Origin: Deltaproteobacteria bacterium
GTDB taxonomy: Bacteria; Myxococcota_A; Polyangia; Polyangiales; JADJMO01
Assembly: GCA_025363655.1 (NCBI GenBank)
Contig: JANYDK010000082.1
Span: 62,001-126,000 of the forward strand
Direction: 5' to 3'
Length of the DNA stretch: 64,000 nt
Shown here: one piece after another, positions 24,961-33,959 of the stretch
Layout of the letters: each line of letters opens with the position of its first letter
How positions within the stretch are numbered: the first letter of the stretch is position 1
The notes under the pieces: generated by a model
The model's input: only the letters and a program-made list of their open reading frames with translations
The model's database searches: none
Told to the model about the DNA's origin: nothing
Translations under genes and position numbers: made by a program

Positions 24961-25769
24961 TCGTCGGTCTCGGTGCTGGGGGGGCTCGGGGTGCTCGGAG
25001 TGTTCGGACTCGTGCTGATCGCTCGATCGAGCGTCTCGATGGCTTGTTCGGCGGCGCGCATCTCGGCGTCGCGACGGGAGCGACCCTCCCCGACGCCGAG
25101 CACCGAGCCACGCGCGGAGACGCGGACGTGGAAGGTGCGATCGTGCACCGGACCGTCGGCGCTCTCGATTTCGTAGCTCGGAGGTGCGCCGCCGTTTCGT
25201 TGCACACGCTCTTGCAGCACGCTCTTCGGATCTTTCACGCGCGCGTCGACCTCGGTGTCTACCGGGAGCGACGCCGAGCGTGAGACCGCCGATGCGATGG
25301 CCGCGCCGAGGGCGGTCTCGACGAGCCTCGTGGCGGCGTCGAGACCGGCCGTCAGGTACGCGGCGGCGACGACCGCTTCGAGCGCATCGGCGAGCGTTCG
25401 CGGCCTCTCGCGCCCACCGCTCGCGCTCTCGCCACGACCGAGGAGGATCGCCGGCCCGAGCGCGATGGTTCGCGCGGCTTCGGCGAGCGCACCTTCGTTG
25501 ACCGCTGCGGCGCGCGCGCGTGACAAGAGCCCTTCGTCGGCCTCGGGGAGGGCATCGAAGAGCGCGCGGGTGACGATGAGCTCGAGCACCGCGTCGCCGA
25601 GCAGCTCGAGCCGTTGGTTGTCCTTGCGTTGGATGTGCGGACGCTCGTTGGCGTACGTGCGATGCGTCAGCGCTTCGAGCAGCAAGGCGCCGGCCGCCGC
25701 CGGATCGGGCGCTGCGCCGATCACCGCCTCCAGCGCCGGAGGGAGCTTCCCGTCGATCATTTGCGTCAT
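24957..25769 (-). CDS. rnc: Ribonuclease III
   Basis: 270 residues from the ATG at 25769, which overlaps the matrixin stop; ATG 25760 is three codons inside. The endonuclease signature QRLELLGDAVLELIV is intact, with the second acidic site in DALEAVVAAAYL. A dsRNA-binding domain follows (DPKSVLQERVQRNGGAPPSYEIES, GVGEGRSRRDAEMRAAEQAI). It cleaves double-stranded RNA in rRNA and mRNA processing. The last 20 residues are Ser/Thr/Pro-rich and look disordered. Placed between a secreted protease and a small membrane protein in one tightly overlapping operon, which is unusual, as rnc is more often next to era or lepB. Confidence 0.92.
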   Translation of the reverse strand: MTQMIDGKLPPALEAVIGAAPDPAAAGALLLEALTHRTYANERPHIQRKDNQRLELLGDAVLELIVTRALFDALPEADEGLLSRARAAAVNEGALAEAARTIALGPAILLGRGESASGGRERPRTLADALEAVVAAAYLTAGLDAATRLVETALGAAIASAVSRSASLPVDTEVDARVKDPKSVLQERVQRNGGAPPSYEIESADGPVHDRTFHVRVSARGSVLGVGEGRSRRDAEMRAAEQAIETLDRAISTSPNTPSTPSPPSTETDE

Positions 25770-26725
25770 TTGCGTGACGAGCGTCGTCGCGAGACGCCGA
25801 GGACGAGGAGCAGCCCAGCCGAGACGAACGCCAACGTGCCGCCGTCGCCGTCGCCGCCGATCACCGAGCACGCGCAGCCCTTCTTGGTGTCGGGCACGTC
25901 GTTGCCGAAGCATCCGAGGGCGAGCCCGCGCTGCGGAGTCGCGTCGCAAATCGTCTTGCGGGAGGGCGGGTAGGCGGCGCAGATGCCGCACGTGTCGTCG
26001 TTGGAGATGTCGCGCATGAACGTCGCACCCGGCTTGTACTGCGGGTACATCGTCGCCGCGGTGTTGGCCGGCTGCGTGTGCGCGATGCCGAGAAAATGTC
26101 CTGTCTCGTGGGTGAGAATCGACGCCAGGTCGAACGAGACCTTGGTGTCGCCGACGGTGAGGCGGCTGCTCTTCGGGTCGGCCGAGTTCACCTCGATGTC
26201 GGCGTCGAAGATCTCGCCGCTGCTTTGGCCGAAGGTGACGGTGGTGAGCGCGAGGGTGACGTCGGCGTCGGGGTGCGGCCATTCCGCGTCGTGGAAGGTG
26301 ACGACGTTGGCGTTGCCCGATTTCTGGTTGTACTCGGCTTGATCGCAGCTCACGGGGCCGAGATCGGAGACGCCGATCGACGGGTTTTGGCCGGTGCGAT
26401 CGGCCGCATCGCAGGCGCCGGGATTGGCTGGGCAGTCGGTGCCCGACCATTGTGCGAAGGCGGTCTTGACGACCTCTCGCGCGGTGGCGAGGTCGATGCC
26501 TTGGAGCGGACTGGCGTCGCGTTGGACGCTGAAGCCGATGCAGCGCGACGACCAGAGGAGCGGCACGCCCGACAAGGCACACGGCACCGCCGTCGTGGGG
26601 ACGAACTGATCGTCGGTGGTCGTGCGACACCACGCGTGCGCGTCGCGCGGCGCCACCGAGAGGGCAGCGAACGCGAGGGCGACGGTGGCGAGACCGAGCG
26701 AGAAAAACCGACTATTTCTTGCCAT
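25766..26725 (-). CDS. Secreted matrixin-type metalloprotease with MYXO-CTERM-like tail
   Basis: 319 residues from the ATG at 26725. Signal peptide MARNSRFFSLGLATVALAF..., cleavage likely after AHA. The zinc site HETGHFLGIAH (HExxHxxGxxH) and the following AATMYPQY (Met-turn) make it a metzincin of the matrixin group. The C-terminus KKGCACSVIGG, a hydrophobic helix and RRRSSRK is a MYXO-CTERM-type sorting tail, predicting cleavage at Cys and surface anchoring or release. A paralogue is at 62596. Overlaps the upstream exported protein gene by 14 bases and rnc by 4. Confidence 0.85.
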   Translation of the reverse strand: MARNSRFFSLGLATVALAFAALSVAPRDAHAWCRTTTDDQFVPTTAVPCALSGVPLLWSSRCIGFSVQRDASPLQGIDLATAREVVKTAFAQWSGTDCPANPGACDAADRTGQNPSIGVSDLGPVSCDQAEYNQKSGNANVVTFHDAEWPHPDADVTLALTTVTFGQSSGEIFDADIEVNSADPKSSRLTVGDTKVSFDLASILTHETGHFLGIAHTQPANTAATMYPQYKPGATFMRDISNDDTCGICAAYPPSRKTICDATPQRGLALGCFGNDVPDTKKGCACSVIGGDGDGGTLAFVSAGLLLVLGVSRRRSSRK

Positions 26726-27350
26726 GCGCGGTCCAGAGCGTGCGCAGGTCGGCGACGACGTCCAGCGCCGGACGGCCGGCGACGGCGACGTGCGCCGGGA
26801 CGGTCTTCGCGTTCGGGTTGGGCACGAGGGTGAGGTCGGCGACGTTGGCCGCGACCCGGGCGATTTTGTCTTCGCCGACGGTGACGAGGAGCGCGCCCTG
26901 CGCCATGCCGGTGACGCTGCGCGCGCCGGGGAGCGCACTGGGAGCGACCTTGGCGGGGAGCTCGCGGAGGAAGAGAATGACCTTCGATTGCAGCGGAAGA
27001 ACGGCCTCGCCGTGCACCTTCTGTCCGATGTCGCCGACGACGCCGCCGAGCGTGCGGACGACGACCGTGCTCGGGGCCTTGGTGTCGAGACCGCCGATCT
27101 TGGTGTCGATGTCGACCGTGGTGTACGAGACGATGCGCCCGTCTTCCCAGCGCGAAGTGCGCGACTTGGCGATGCCGACGACGGCGACGTCGCTCTTGTC
27201 GACGAGATCGTCGAGCGTGAGGGAGAGCATCGCCGAAGCGTGCGCGGACCGGACGGCGCCGGAGGGCGTGCCGAGGTCGACGACGCCGAGCATCACCGGG
27301 GTCACGGCGGCGACGGCGAAAAACAGCGCCGCTGGACGCAGTCTGAACAT
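26712..27350 (-). CDS. Exported protein of unknown function paired with the matrixin
   Basis: 212 residues from the ATG at 27350. Signal peptide MFRLRPAALFFAVAAVTPVMLGV, probable cleavage after AHA. The mature part starts LTLDDLVDKSDVAVVGIAKSRTSRWEDGRIVSYTTVDI, a beta-rich arrangement with TVVVRTLGG and KVILFLREL. I recognise no named family. Its 3' end overlaps the matrixin start by 14 bases, so the two are almost certainly made together; it could be a substrate, pro-protein or inhibitor of the protease (inference). Confidence 0.6.
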   Translation of the reverse strand: MFRLRPAALFFAVAAVTPVMLGVVDLGTPSGAVRSAHASAMLSLTLDDLVDKSDVAVVGIAKSRTSRWEDGRIVSYTTVDIDTKIGGLDTKAPSTVVVRTLGGVVGDIGQKVHGEAVLPLQSKVILFLRELPAKVAPSALPGARSVTGMAQGALLVTVGEDKIARVAANVADLTLVPNPNAKTVPAHVAVAGRPALDVVADLRTLWTAHGKK

Positions 27351-27370
27351 GCGGCAGAGGCTAGCACCGA

Positions 27371-28240
27371 TCAGTTCGCGAGGCCGCCGCGCAGCGCCTC
27401 GACGATGGCGCCGCGCATGACCACGCGCACGCTGGCGTCGACCGGCGTGCCGAGAAATAGCGAGAGCGCCTGCGCGCCCTGTTCGACGAGCATGCCCACT
27501 CCGTCGACGCCTCGAAGCCCGAGCGCCTTCGCGCGCGCGAGAAATGGCGTCGCCGAGGCGTTCTTTGGCGGGCGATAGACGACGTCGTACGCGACGGCGC
27601 CGGTTGCAGTTCGGGCGCTCGCGAGCACGTCGGCGACGGACACTCCGTCGGTGCCTCCGGCCATTCCGCCGCTGGTCGCGTTGATGATCAAATCGTAGAC
27701 GGCGCCCGGATCGCGGCCGAGCTCGTTCCAGAGCACCGAGGTGCCACGACCGACGGCGCGGACGAGGAGCGTCGCCTGTTCTTCGCGTCGCGTGGCGACG
27801 TCGACGGCGGCGCCGAGTCGGCTCGCGGCGATGACGGCCGCGCGTGCAGCGCCGCCGCCGCCGAGCACGAGCACGCGTCGCGGCACGATGTCTTGGTGGA
27901 GCAGGTCGGCGCGGAGGCCGTCGACGTCGGTGTTGCCGCCGACCAAGCGGCCCGTCGCGTCGAGCCAGACGGTGTTGACCGCCCCGGCGAGCGCGACGTC
28001 GTCGGTGAAGAGATCGCACAGCCGCAGCGTCTCGACCTTGAGCGGCATGGTGACGTTGAGGCCTGAAATTTGGCCTCTTCGCACCTGGTCGAGGACGGGC
28101 GGGAGCTCCTCGAGCGTCACCCGTCGCGCCTCGAACGTGTGCGGGAGACCGAGCGCCGCGAGCGCCGCGCGCTGCATCACCGGGCTCAGCGAGTGACCGA
28201 TCGGATCACCGATGACGAAGAAGCGCTTGACGGCGCTCAC
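27371..28240 (-). CDS. aroE: Shikimate dehydrogenase
   Basis: 289 residues from a GTG at 28240 that overlaps the xseA stop (GTGA). Motifs: GDPIGHSLSPVMQRAAL at the start, NVTMPLK (catalytic Lys), VNTVWLDATGRLVGGNTDVDG, and the NADP-binding GGGGAARAAV. It reduces 3-dehydroshikimate to shikimate in aromatic amino acid synthesis. Length and order are normal. The C-terminal helix (GVGMLVEQGAQALSLF) is also conserved. Confidence 0.92.
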   Translation of the reverse strand: MSAVKRFFVIGDPIGHSLSPVMQRAALAALGLPHTFEARRVTLEELPPVLDQVRRGQISGLNVTMPLKVETLRLCDLFTDDVALAGAVNTVWLDATGRLVGGNTDVDGLRADLLHQDIVPRRVLVLGGGGAARAAVIAASRLGAAVDVATRREEQATLLVRAVGRGTSVLWNELGRDPGAVYDLIINATSGGMAGGTDGVSVADVLASARTATGAVAYDVVYRPPKNASATPFLARAKALGLRGVDGVGMLVEQGAQALSLFLGTPVDASVRVVMRGAIVEALRGGLAN

Positions 28241-29643
28241 GGCTCGTTTCCTTCCGTTTCGACGCCGTCGCCGTCACTGGCCTCGAGGACGCGTGCGCGG
28301 AGGGTGCCTTCGTGCAATCGCAGGTCGATGACCTCACCGGCGTTCACTTCGCGCGTGCTGCGGACCGCGCGGAGTCCGTCCTTCGTGTGGCGAAGAGCGA
28401 TGGCGTAACCACGCGCGAGGACCGAGAGCGGCGAGATCGCCTCGAGCTTGGCAGCTGCGGTGCCGAGCGCGGCTCGTTCACGGGAGAGGCGTCGTTCGAG
28501 GGCTACGCGCAATCGACTCGCGAGCGGACCGAGCTCGGCGCGCGCCGCAGCGAGCCGCACGCGCGGATGCCTCGTTTGCAAGCGTCCCGAGAGCTCGACG
28601 TGGGCACGCTCGCCGTCTCGGAGCCCCTTGCGCATCGCCGCTTCGAGCCGTCCGCGCAGCTCGTCGAGCCGTTGTTGATGGAGGGCGATCGTTCGCTCGG
28701 GCGCACGAAGGAGCGCGCGTGCGCGGGCGATGCGAGCGTTTCCCGCGCCGAGCCTCGCCCGCATCGCGCTCGTCAGACGGCGCTCGTGCTCGAGCAGTTG
28801 CGCGCGGCGGGCGGCTTCGTCGGCGACCACCAGCTCGGCGGCTTGCGAGGGCGTGGCCGCACGCAAGTCGGCGACCAGACAAGCGATCGACCAATCGACT
28901 TCGTGACCGACGGCAGCCACCACCGGCTTCGGACAGGCCGCGATGGCGCGCGCGAGCTGCTCGTCGTCGAAGGCCGCCAGGTCTTCGGCGGAGCCACCGC
29001 CACGCCCGAGGATGATGACGTCGACCTCGGCCACCGCCGCGAGCCGGGCCAGCGCACGGCGCAAGAGACGAGGCGCGTCTTCCCCTTGCACCGGGGCAGC
29101 GTCGAGGAGGATGCGGACCGAGCCGCGACGACGCGCCACCTTCACGATGTCGGCGAACGCCGCGCCGGTGCCGCTGGTCACCACCCCGACCACCCGCGGC
29201 GCCGCCGGAATTTTGCGCTTTCGTGACGGCTCGAAGAGGCCTTCAGCGGCGAGCTTGCGCTTCAACTCTTCGCGACGGAGGAGCAAATCGCCGAGCCCCG
29301 CCGGCGTCACCCGCGCGACCTGCAGTTGGATGTTGCCCTGCGGCGCGTAGAGATCGAGCACGGCGCGCACCTGCACCCGCGCGCCATTGACGATGTTCTC
29401 GCGGCTCTGACTGCGCTGCGCGTCGCTCTTCCACATCACGCAGCGAATGACTGCGGTCGCCCGCTCGTCCTTGAGGCTGAAGTAGAGGTGACCGTTCGGC
29501 TGCGCGCCGCGAAAACCGGTGACTTCCCCTTCGACGACCAACGTCCCGAGGCCACGCACCGCGCGCTGCAAGAGCGCATCGAGCTGGCCCACCGTGAGGA
29601 CCTCCTCATCTTGCATCGGAGCGAGCGACGAGCGCGCGGACAT
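28237..29643 (-). CDS. xseA: Exodeoxyribonuclease VII large subunit
   Basis: 468 residues from the ATG at 29643 (MSARSSLAPMQDEEVLTV); ATG 29616 is an alternative nine codons in. OB-fold N-terminus with VEGEVTGFRGAQPNGHLYFSLKDE, then the nuclease core PRVVGVVTSGTGAAF, VDVIILGRGGGSAEDLAAFDDE, KPVVAAVGHEVDW and a long helical C-terminal region ending with LARGYAI. XseA with XseB degrades single-stranded DNA to oligonucleotides. xseB is not adjacent. It starts 11 bases after the DoxX stop and begins the xseA-aroE-exported-matrixin-rnc-membrane run. Confidence 0.93.
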   Translation of the reverse strand: MSARSSLAPMQDEEVLTVGQLDALLQRAVRGLGTLVVEGEVTGFRGAQPNGHLYFSLKDERATAVIRCVMWKSDAQRSQSRENIVNGARVQVRAVLDLYAPQGNIQLQVARVTPAGLGDLLLRREELKRKLAAEGLFEPSRKRKIPAAPRVVGVVTSGTGAAFADIVKVARRRGSVRILLDAAPVQGEDAPRLLRRALARLAAVAEVDVIILGRGGGSAEDLAAFDDEQLARAIAACPKPVVAAVGHEVDWSIACLVADLRAATPSQAAELVVADEAARRAQLLEHERRLTSAMRARLGAGNARIARARALLRAPERTIALHQQRLDELRGRLEAAMRKGLRDGERAHVELSGRLQTRHPRVRLAAARAELGPLASRLRVALERRLSRERAALGTAAAKLEAISPLSVLARGYAIALRHTKDGLRAVRSTREVNAGEVIDLRLHEGTLRARVLEASDGDGVETEGNEP

Positions 29644-29654
29644 CGACCGTGACC

Positions 29655-30086
29655 TTAGCGCGCCGGCGCTGCCTCGTCTGCGTTCGCGGCGAGCCGCTCC
29701 TTTTCGCGCCACGAAGGCTTGCCGACCTTCCACGCCCACCAAATCAGCGCCGCCTGCAACGGCAAGCGCGCCCAGAAGAGGAGCGGCGACAGCGTCATTC
29801 CGCGCGGTTGGATCTGGTGCAACGCCATGTTCACGTTGGCCGGGAAGACCGCCACATAGAGCGCGATGAGCCCGAACGAAGCTGCCCGCCGCGTCGCCGG
29901 CACGAGCAGCCCGACCCCACCGGCGATCTCGAAGAAGCCGCTGACGTAGACCAGCACGAGCGCGCTCGGCAGCCAGGCCGGGACGATCTTGACGAAGCCC
30001 TCCGGAGCCACGAAGTGCGCGATGCCGACCGCGATCATGAGCACGGCGAGCACGTAGCGGGAGATCTCCTTACGGACGATGCGCAT
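29655..30086 (-). CDS. DoxX-like small membrane protein
   Basis: 143 residues with four hydrophobic segments: YVLAVLMIAVGIAHFVAPEGF, LVLVYVSGFFEIAGGVGLL, AASFGLIALYVAVFPANVN and a C-terminal LLFWARLPLQAALIWWAW. The pattern G-AHF then SGxFEIxGGxGLL fits DoxX/DUF417-like proteins, of unknown exact role (some act in oxidative stress complexes). Same strand as xseA, 11 bases apart. Confidence 0.75.
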   Translation of the reverse strand: MRIVRKEISRYVLAVLMIAVGIAHFVAPEGFVKIVPAWLPSALVLVYVSGFFEIAGGVGLLVPATRRAASFGLIALYVAVFPANVNMALHQIQPRGMTLSPLLFWARLPLQAALIWWAWKVGKPSWREKERLAANADEAAPAR

Positions 30087-30135
30087 AGGGTTGGGCTACG
30101 TGGGGCAGGGGAGATTGGATCGATCGACCCCGTTT

Positions 30136-31518
30136 TCAGATCGGCGCGATCTCTCTCGCCGTCTTCCAAAAAAATCTCGCCACCAGCGCCGCAGCGACCG
30201 CCGTGAGGCCCGCCGTGAGCCCGAACCAGAGCCCGATCGCGCCGCGATGCCAGACGAACGCGAGGAGGATTCCCAGCGGCAAACCGACGAACCAATGCGT
30301 GACGACGTTGATCACGAGCGGCCACCTCGTGTCGCCCGTGCCGCGCAGCGCGCCCGCGGCCACCACCTGGGCACCGTCCGCGAGCTGGAAGAGCGCTCCG
30401 ACGCGAATGAGCGGCACGGCGGCTTCGATCACCGCCGATTCGGGCGTGAAGAGTCGCGCGAGGAGACGAGGGGCGAGGGCGAAGACGAGGGCCCACACCG
30501 CCATCGTGGCGACGCCGAGGCCGATGCCGATGAGGCCCGCGCGTCGTGATTCGTTCGAGCGCGACTCTCCGATGCTGAGACCGACGCGCACGCTCGTCGC
30601 CTGGGCGATTCCGAGCGCGCCCATGAACGAGAAGCTGGTGAGGCCGAGGGCGATTTGATGTGCGGCGGTAGCGCGCCCGCCGAGCCGTCCCATGAGCACC
30701 GTCACGAGCGAGAAGATTCCGACCTCCGCCGACACCTGTAGGCCTATGGGGACGCCGACGCGGAAGATCTTGGCGATGAGCTCACGGTCGAGCCCGCTCG
30801 GTTCGGGGACGCCAGGGCTCGGCGCGTCGAGCGCGCCCTTCGGCGGTCTTCCGCGAAACCAAGTGATCCACACGGCCATCAGGGTCGACGACGCGCTGGT
30901 GGCGAGGCCCGCGCCGACGCCGCCATAGGCCGGAATTCCCAGCGCGGGGAGGCCGACGCGGGTGAGGCCGGCGTCACCGAAGCAGGTGACGTACGCCGCG
31001 ATCGCATGCACGACGTTGGCGAAGACGACGGCCTCGAACGCGGCGCGCGTGCGGCCGACGGCCTGCTGATACGTGCGCGCGACGGTGAAGACGAAGATCG
31101 GGAGCAGGCTCGGGAGACGCGTGAAGAGGTACGAGCGGGCACCAGGGATGACGACGGGATCGACGTGGAGCAGCTCGAGGAGCGGCAGCGTCGCCAACGT
31201 CAGGAGCGCGAACGGGATCGTGAGGAGGAGAGCGATGCGCATGCCCTCGCGGCGGATCTTCTTCACGCGCGCGGCGTCGCCGGCTCCGAACGCTTGCGAC
31301 GCGAGCGGCTCGATCGCCATGAAGATGCCCCACGCTGGCACCATCGCGGCGAAGGTGAGCGTGTTGCCGATCGAGACGCTGGCCAGCGCATTTTCGCCGA
31401 CCCGGCCGACGATCGCGGTGTCGACCATTCCCATCAGCATCATGCCGATCTGGGTGGCGACGATCGGCGCGGCGAGGCGCACGTTTTCGCGGACCTCGGT
31501 GCGGAAAGTGGCGCCCAT
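30136..31518 (-). CDS. MATE-family efflux transporter
   Basis: 460 residues with about twelve hydrophobic segments, in two homologous halves. N-terminal APIVATQIGMMLMGMVDTAIVG and NALASVSIGNTLTF are typical of the MatE domain, as is the repeated FRVGVPIGLQVSAEVGIFSLVT and LAAHQIAL-like TAAHQIALGL. Inner-membrane Na+ or H+ coupled export of cationic or toxic compounds is the family role; substrate unknown. The start lies 25 bases from the divergent yggX start, so promoters must overlap. Confidence 0.87.
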   Translation of the reverse strand: MGATFRTEVRENVRLAAPIVATQIGMMLMGMVDTAIVGRVGENALASVSIGNTLTFAAMVPAWGIFMAIEPLASQAFGAGDAARVKKIRREGMRIALLLTIPFALLTLATLPLLELLHVDPVVIPGARSYLFTRLPSLLPIFVFTVARTYQQAVGRTRAAFEAVVFANVVHAIAAYVTCFGDAGLTRVGLPALGIPAYGGVGAGLATSASSTLMAVWITWFRGRPPKGALDAPSPGVPEPSGLDRELIAKIFRVGVPIGLQVSAEVGIFSLVTVLMGRLGGRATAAHQIALGLTSFSFMGALGIAQATSVRVGLSIGESRSNESRRAGLIGIGLGVATMAVWALVFALAPRLLARLFTPESAVIEAAVPLIRVGALFQLADGAQVVAAGALRGTGDTRWPLVINVVTHWFVGLPLGILLAFVWHRGAIGLWFGLTAGLTAVAAALVARFFWKTAREIAPI

Positions 31519-31543
31519 CGAAACGTGCTAATACGCGCTCGAC

Positions 31544-31858
31544 ATGAGCGATGCGAACGATAAGGGTGCCGGCGCCCAAGCTCCGAAGATGGTTCAGTGC
31601 GTGAAGCTCGGCCGCGAGGCGCAGGCGCTCGATCGCCAGCCCTTCAAGGGCGACTTCGGCAAGAAACTCTACGAGAACGTCTCGAAAGAGGCGTGGCGCG
31701 GTTGGCTCGAGCACTCGAAGATGTTCGTCAACGAATACCGCCTCGACATGACCTCGCCCGCGCACCAGAAGACCTGGTTCGACGAGTGCGAGAAATACTT
31801 CTTCGGCGGGGGCTCCACGGTGCCTGCCGAGTTCAAACCGGTCGAAGAGAAGAAGTAG
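31544..31858 (+). CDS. yggX: Fe(II)-trafficking protein YggX
   Basis: 104 residues, of which the last 90 are the YggX domain: MVQCVKLGREAQALDRQPFKGDFGKKLYENVSKEAWRGWLEH, then MFVNEYRLDMTSPAHQKTWFDECEKYFF. The single conserved Cys (MVQCVKLG) is in place. YggX protects iron-sulfur clusters and labile iron from oxidation. A 15-residue Ala/Gly-rich leader precedes the domain. Monocistronic, with a hairpin a few bases after its stop. Confidence 0.9.
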   Translation: MSDANDKGAGAQAPKMVQCVKLGREAQALDRQPFKGDFGKKLYENVSKEAWRGWLEHSKMFVNEYRLDMTSPAHQKTWFDECEKYFFGGGSTVPAEFKPVEEKK

Positions 31859-31866
31859 AGTTTCCA

Positions 31867-31900
31867 GGCTCGCCACAGCTTTCCGCTGGCGGGCCGTCTT
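31867..31900 (+). terminator. Possible intrinsic terminator after yggX
   Basis: GGCTCGCCA-c-AGC-tttcc-GCT-GGCGGGCC forms a strong G+C stem with one bulge and one wobble pair, starting 8 bases after the yggX stop. The following GTCTTTC is only a weak U-rich tail, so termination efficiency is uncertain. Confidence 0.45.
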
Positions 31901-31993
31901 TCGATCCGTAGGCGGCAGACGAGCACCACCTGGGCGAAGCCGTCGGCCGAAAAAGCGGCGCATCGGCGGCGATGCATTACGACTGACTCTGTC

Positions 31994-32758
31994 GTGCCCC
32001 GAACCCCAGCTCCGAAGCCCGCCAGCGCCGATGCGACCATGGAGTACCGTGGTCCGATCGACGAGGTGGTGACCGACGTCAGCGTCGAGCTCATCGCCGA
32101 GCCCAGCCAGCAGCTTCATCCGATGGTCGCTGCGGCGATCGAGCGCGCGAAATCGCTGGCGCCGGTCGCCGGGCCGACGCGTCCGTCCGCACCTCCGCCG
32201 CGTCGCAAGCTCAACCCCGACGCCAGCCTCGAGTTTCCGCATCCGCTCGATCCGGCGCTCTACGGCGTCGAGCCCGAGGGGGGCGAGCTCCCACGCTACG
32301 AAGGTCCCGAGGCGTTCGACGTCGACGACGACGACCTTCCTCCGCCGCGTCGCGAGGTGCCGCGCTGGCGTCTCTTCGCGGTCGCTGGCGTGATGACCGT
32401 CGCCGCGATCATCATCGGTCTCGCGCTCGGTTCGCGCGCCAGCGTCACCACCGCATCGGCGAGCGAAGGTGATGGGACGAAGACGACGACGGAGACGCCG
32501 AAGAAGACGGCCGCGACCAACACCACCGCTGCGCCGCCGAAGTCCGCCGAGGTGATCGCGCCGGCCGCGCCGACGACGGGCAACGTCGTCACGCCGAAGT
32601 GGGCGAAGGGTCGTCACACCTTCATGGACGGCAAGGAAATCGGGCTCTCCGGCAAGCTCGAAGTGGCCTGCGGTGCGCACCTCGTGCAGATCGGCGTCAA
32701 GGGCAAGCCGCGCAAGGTGAAGGTGCCCTGCGGCGGCGACGTCAACGTCCTTCCGTGA
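31994..32758 (+). CDS. Single-pass membrane protein with PEGA-like C-terminal domain
   Basis: 254 residues from a GTG; an ATG at 32039 is an alternative start. An acidic and Pro-rich cytoplasmic part (with PPPRRKLNP) leads to one membrane helix (WRLFAVAGVMTVAAIIIGLALG), then a Thr/Ala-rich tether. The last 50 residues, HTFMDGKEIGLSGKLEVACGAHLVQIGVKGKPRKVKVPCGG, have the rhythm of a PEGA-type beta domain with two Cys residues. Such domains are common at the ends of myxobacterial kinases and membrane proteins. Function unknown. Confidence 0.65.
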   Translation: MPRTPAPKPASADATMEYRGPIDEVVTDVSVELIAEPSQQLHPMVAAAIERAKSLAPVAGPTRPSAPPPRRKLNPDASLEFPHPLDPALYGVEPEGGELPRYEGPEAFDVDDDDLPPPRREVPRWRLFAVAGVMTVAAIIIGLALGSRASVTTASASEGDGTKTTTETPKKTAATNTTAAPPKSAEVIAPAAPTTGNVVTPKWAKGRHTFMDGKEIGLSGKLEVACGAHLVQIGVKGKPRKVKVPCGGDVNVLP

Positions 32759-32779
32759 GCCCGCGCTCCTGAATCGCGT

Positions 32780-33535
32780 TCAGCCTGCGTTCTCTCGCTC
32801 GGAACGCACGAAGAGCTCGGCGGCTCCGGCGACCCCGGCGGGCAGCAAGAGGAGCCCGACGCAGGGGATGATGAAGATGGCGGTGAGCGCGAGCCCGAAG
32901 CCGAGCACCACGCCCGGGTGACGACGGAACCACGCGATGCGCGTGCGGACGTCGTGGCCGCGGAGGCTCATCGGATAGTCGAGCAGATCCCAGCTGATGG
33001 TGAGCGCGGAGACGACGTACTTGAGCGGCGTGGTGACGACGGCGGCGGGCGGCGCGACCACGTCGATGAGGAAGAGCAGGCCGATGGCGAGCGACGCGAA
33101 GAGCAGCGAAGCCAGCGTGACCTTGAGTGAGCGCCACATGCCGGTGAAGAAGCCGGCTGCCGCTTTCGCAGGCGGCACGCCGAGCGACTGTTCACGGGCG
33201 GCGACGATGCGATCGAGCGCGGGCCCGGAGAGCGGCTGCGCGAGCGCGAATGCGACCACGTAGGCGAGGACGATGCCGACGATCCAAAGGAGGACGCGGA
33301 CGATGACCGCCCACCACGCCGTCGCCGAGAGGCCGAAGATGGCCCGCATGAGCGCGTCGACCAAGTGAACGACGCCGAAGCCGAGGGCGCCGAAGAGCAC
33401 GAGGACGACGACCGCCGGGACGATGGCGTAGGGCCAGAGCTCGGCCCGCCGAAGGAGGAAACCGAGGCCGGAAAATGGCGCTTTGAGGCCGGCGAGGAAC
33501 CCGACCACCTCGGGCCGACGGGCGAGCGACATCAT
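32780..33535 (-). CDS. EI24/CysZ-like membrane protein
   Basis: 251 residues from the ATG at 33535. The opening GFLAGLKAPFSGLGFLLRRAELWPYAIVPAVVVLVLF, long hydrophobic segments, GMWRSLK, and DYPMSLRGHDVRTRIAWFRRHPGVVLGFGLALTAIFIIPCVGLLLLPAGVAGA fit the EI24 domain family, which includes the sulfate permease CysZ. No cys genes are nearby, so sulfate transport is only a family possibility. Four to six membrane helices. Convergent to the PEGA-like protein with 21 bases between. Confidence 0.78.
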   Translation of the reverse strand: MMSLARRPEVVGFLAGLKAPFSGLGFLLRRAELWPYAIVPAVVVLVLFGALGFGVVHLVDALMRAIFGLSATAWWAVIVRVLLWIVGIVLAYVVAFALAQPLSGPALDRIVAAREQSLGVPPAKAAAGFFTGMWRSLKVTLASLLFASLAIGLLFLIDVVAPPAAVVTTPLKYVVSALTISWDLLDYPMSLRGHDVRTRIAWFRRHPGVVLGFGLALTAIFIIPCVGLLLLPAGVAGAAELFVRSERENAG

Positions 33536-33621
33536 GTCGCGTCGCAAGCTAACCACGACGAACGTGGGTGGCGAGCACCGAGCACGAGGTCGCCACCTGG
33601 TGTAATCTCCGGCCCTTCGCC

Positions 33622-33921
33622 GTGAACAGCCCCTCCGTCCCCATCCTGCTCGAGCTCCGTGTCGAAGGTACCCATGTGCGAGGTGAGCTCGCGCTCGTCA
33701 TCGCGCCGGGCACCGTCGCCAAAGCTCGCGATCGTCTCCTCGATCGTGCGCTCCTCGTGGCGATCACCGCGCGCGCCGACGAGCTCGGAAGCGTGCTGGC
33801 AGCAGCGCCCGCGTCGTATTGCTTCGTCCGGCCCGGCAAGGACGAGCTCGGCCGCACCACCTTCGACGTCGGCGCCCGTATCGAAGCCGAACGTCTGATC
33901 CCCGAACGCCCTCGTCCCTGA
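33622..33921 (+). CDS. Hypothetical small protein
   Basis: 99 residues from a GTG at 33622 (NSPSVPILLELRVEGTHVRGELALVIAPGTVAKARDRLL); the track's GTG at 33568 would add 18 residues that lack coding character. Mixed alpha/beta prediction, no signal peptide, no motif I recognise. It sits alone between a divergent EI24 gene and the CDF transporter 38 bases on, so it may be co-transcribed with the transporter. Function unknown. Confidence 0.5.
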   Translation: MNSPSVPILLELRVEGTHVRGELALVIAPGTVAKARDRLLDRALLVAITARADELGSVLAAAPASYCFVRPGKDELGRTTFDVGARIEAERLIPERPRP

Positions 33922-33959
33922 GCCCGTCTCGAGCCAACCCGAGCACCTGATCCACGCCG

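Noticed and set aside
30136-31518. Plus-strand ORFs within the MATE gene
   Set aside because: Shadows of a transporter with full membrane pattern on the minus strand.
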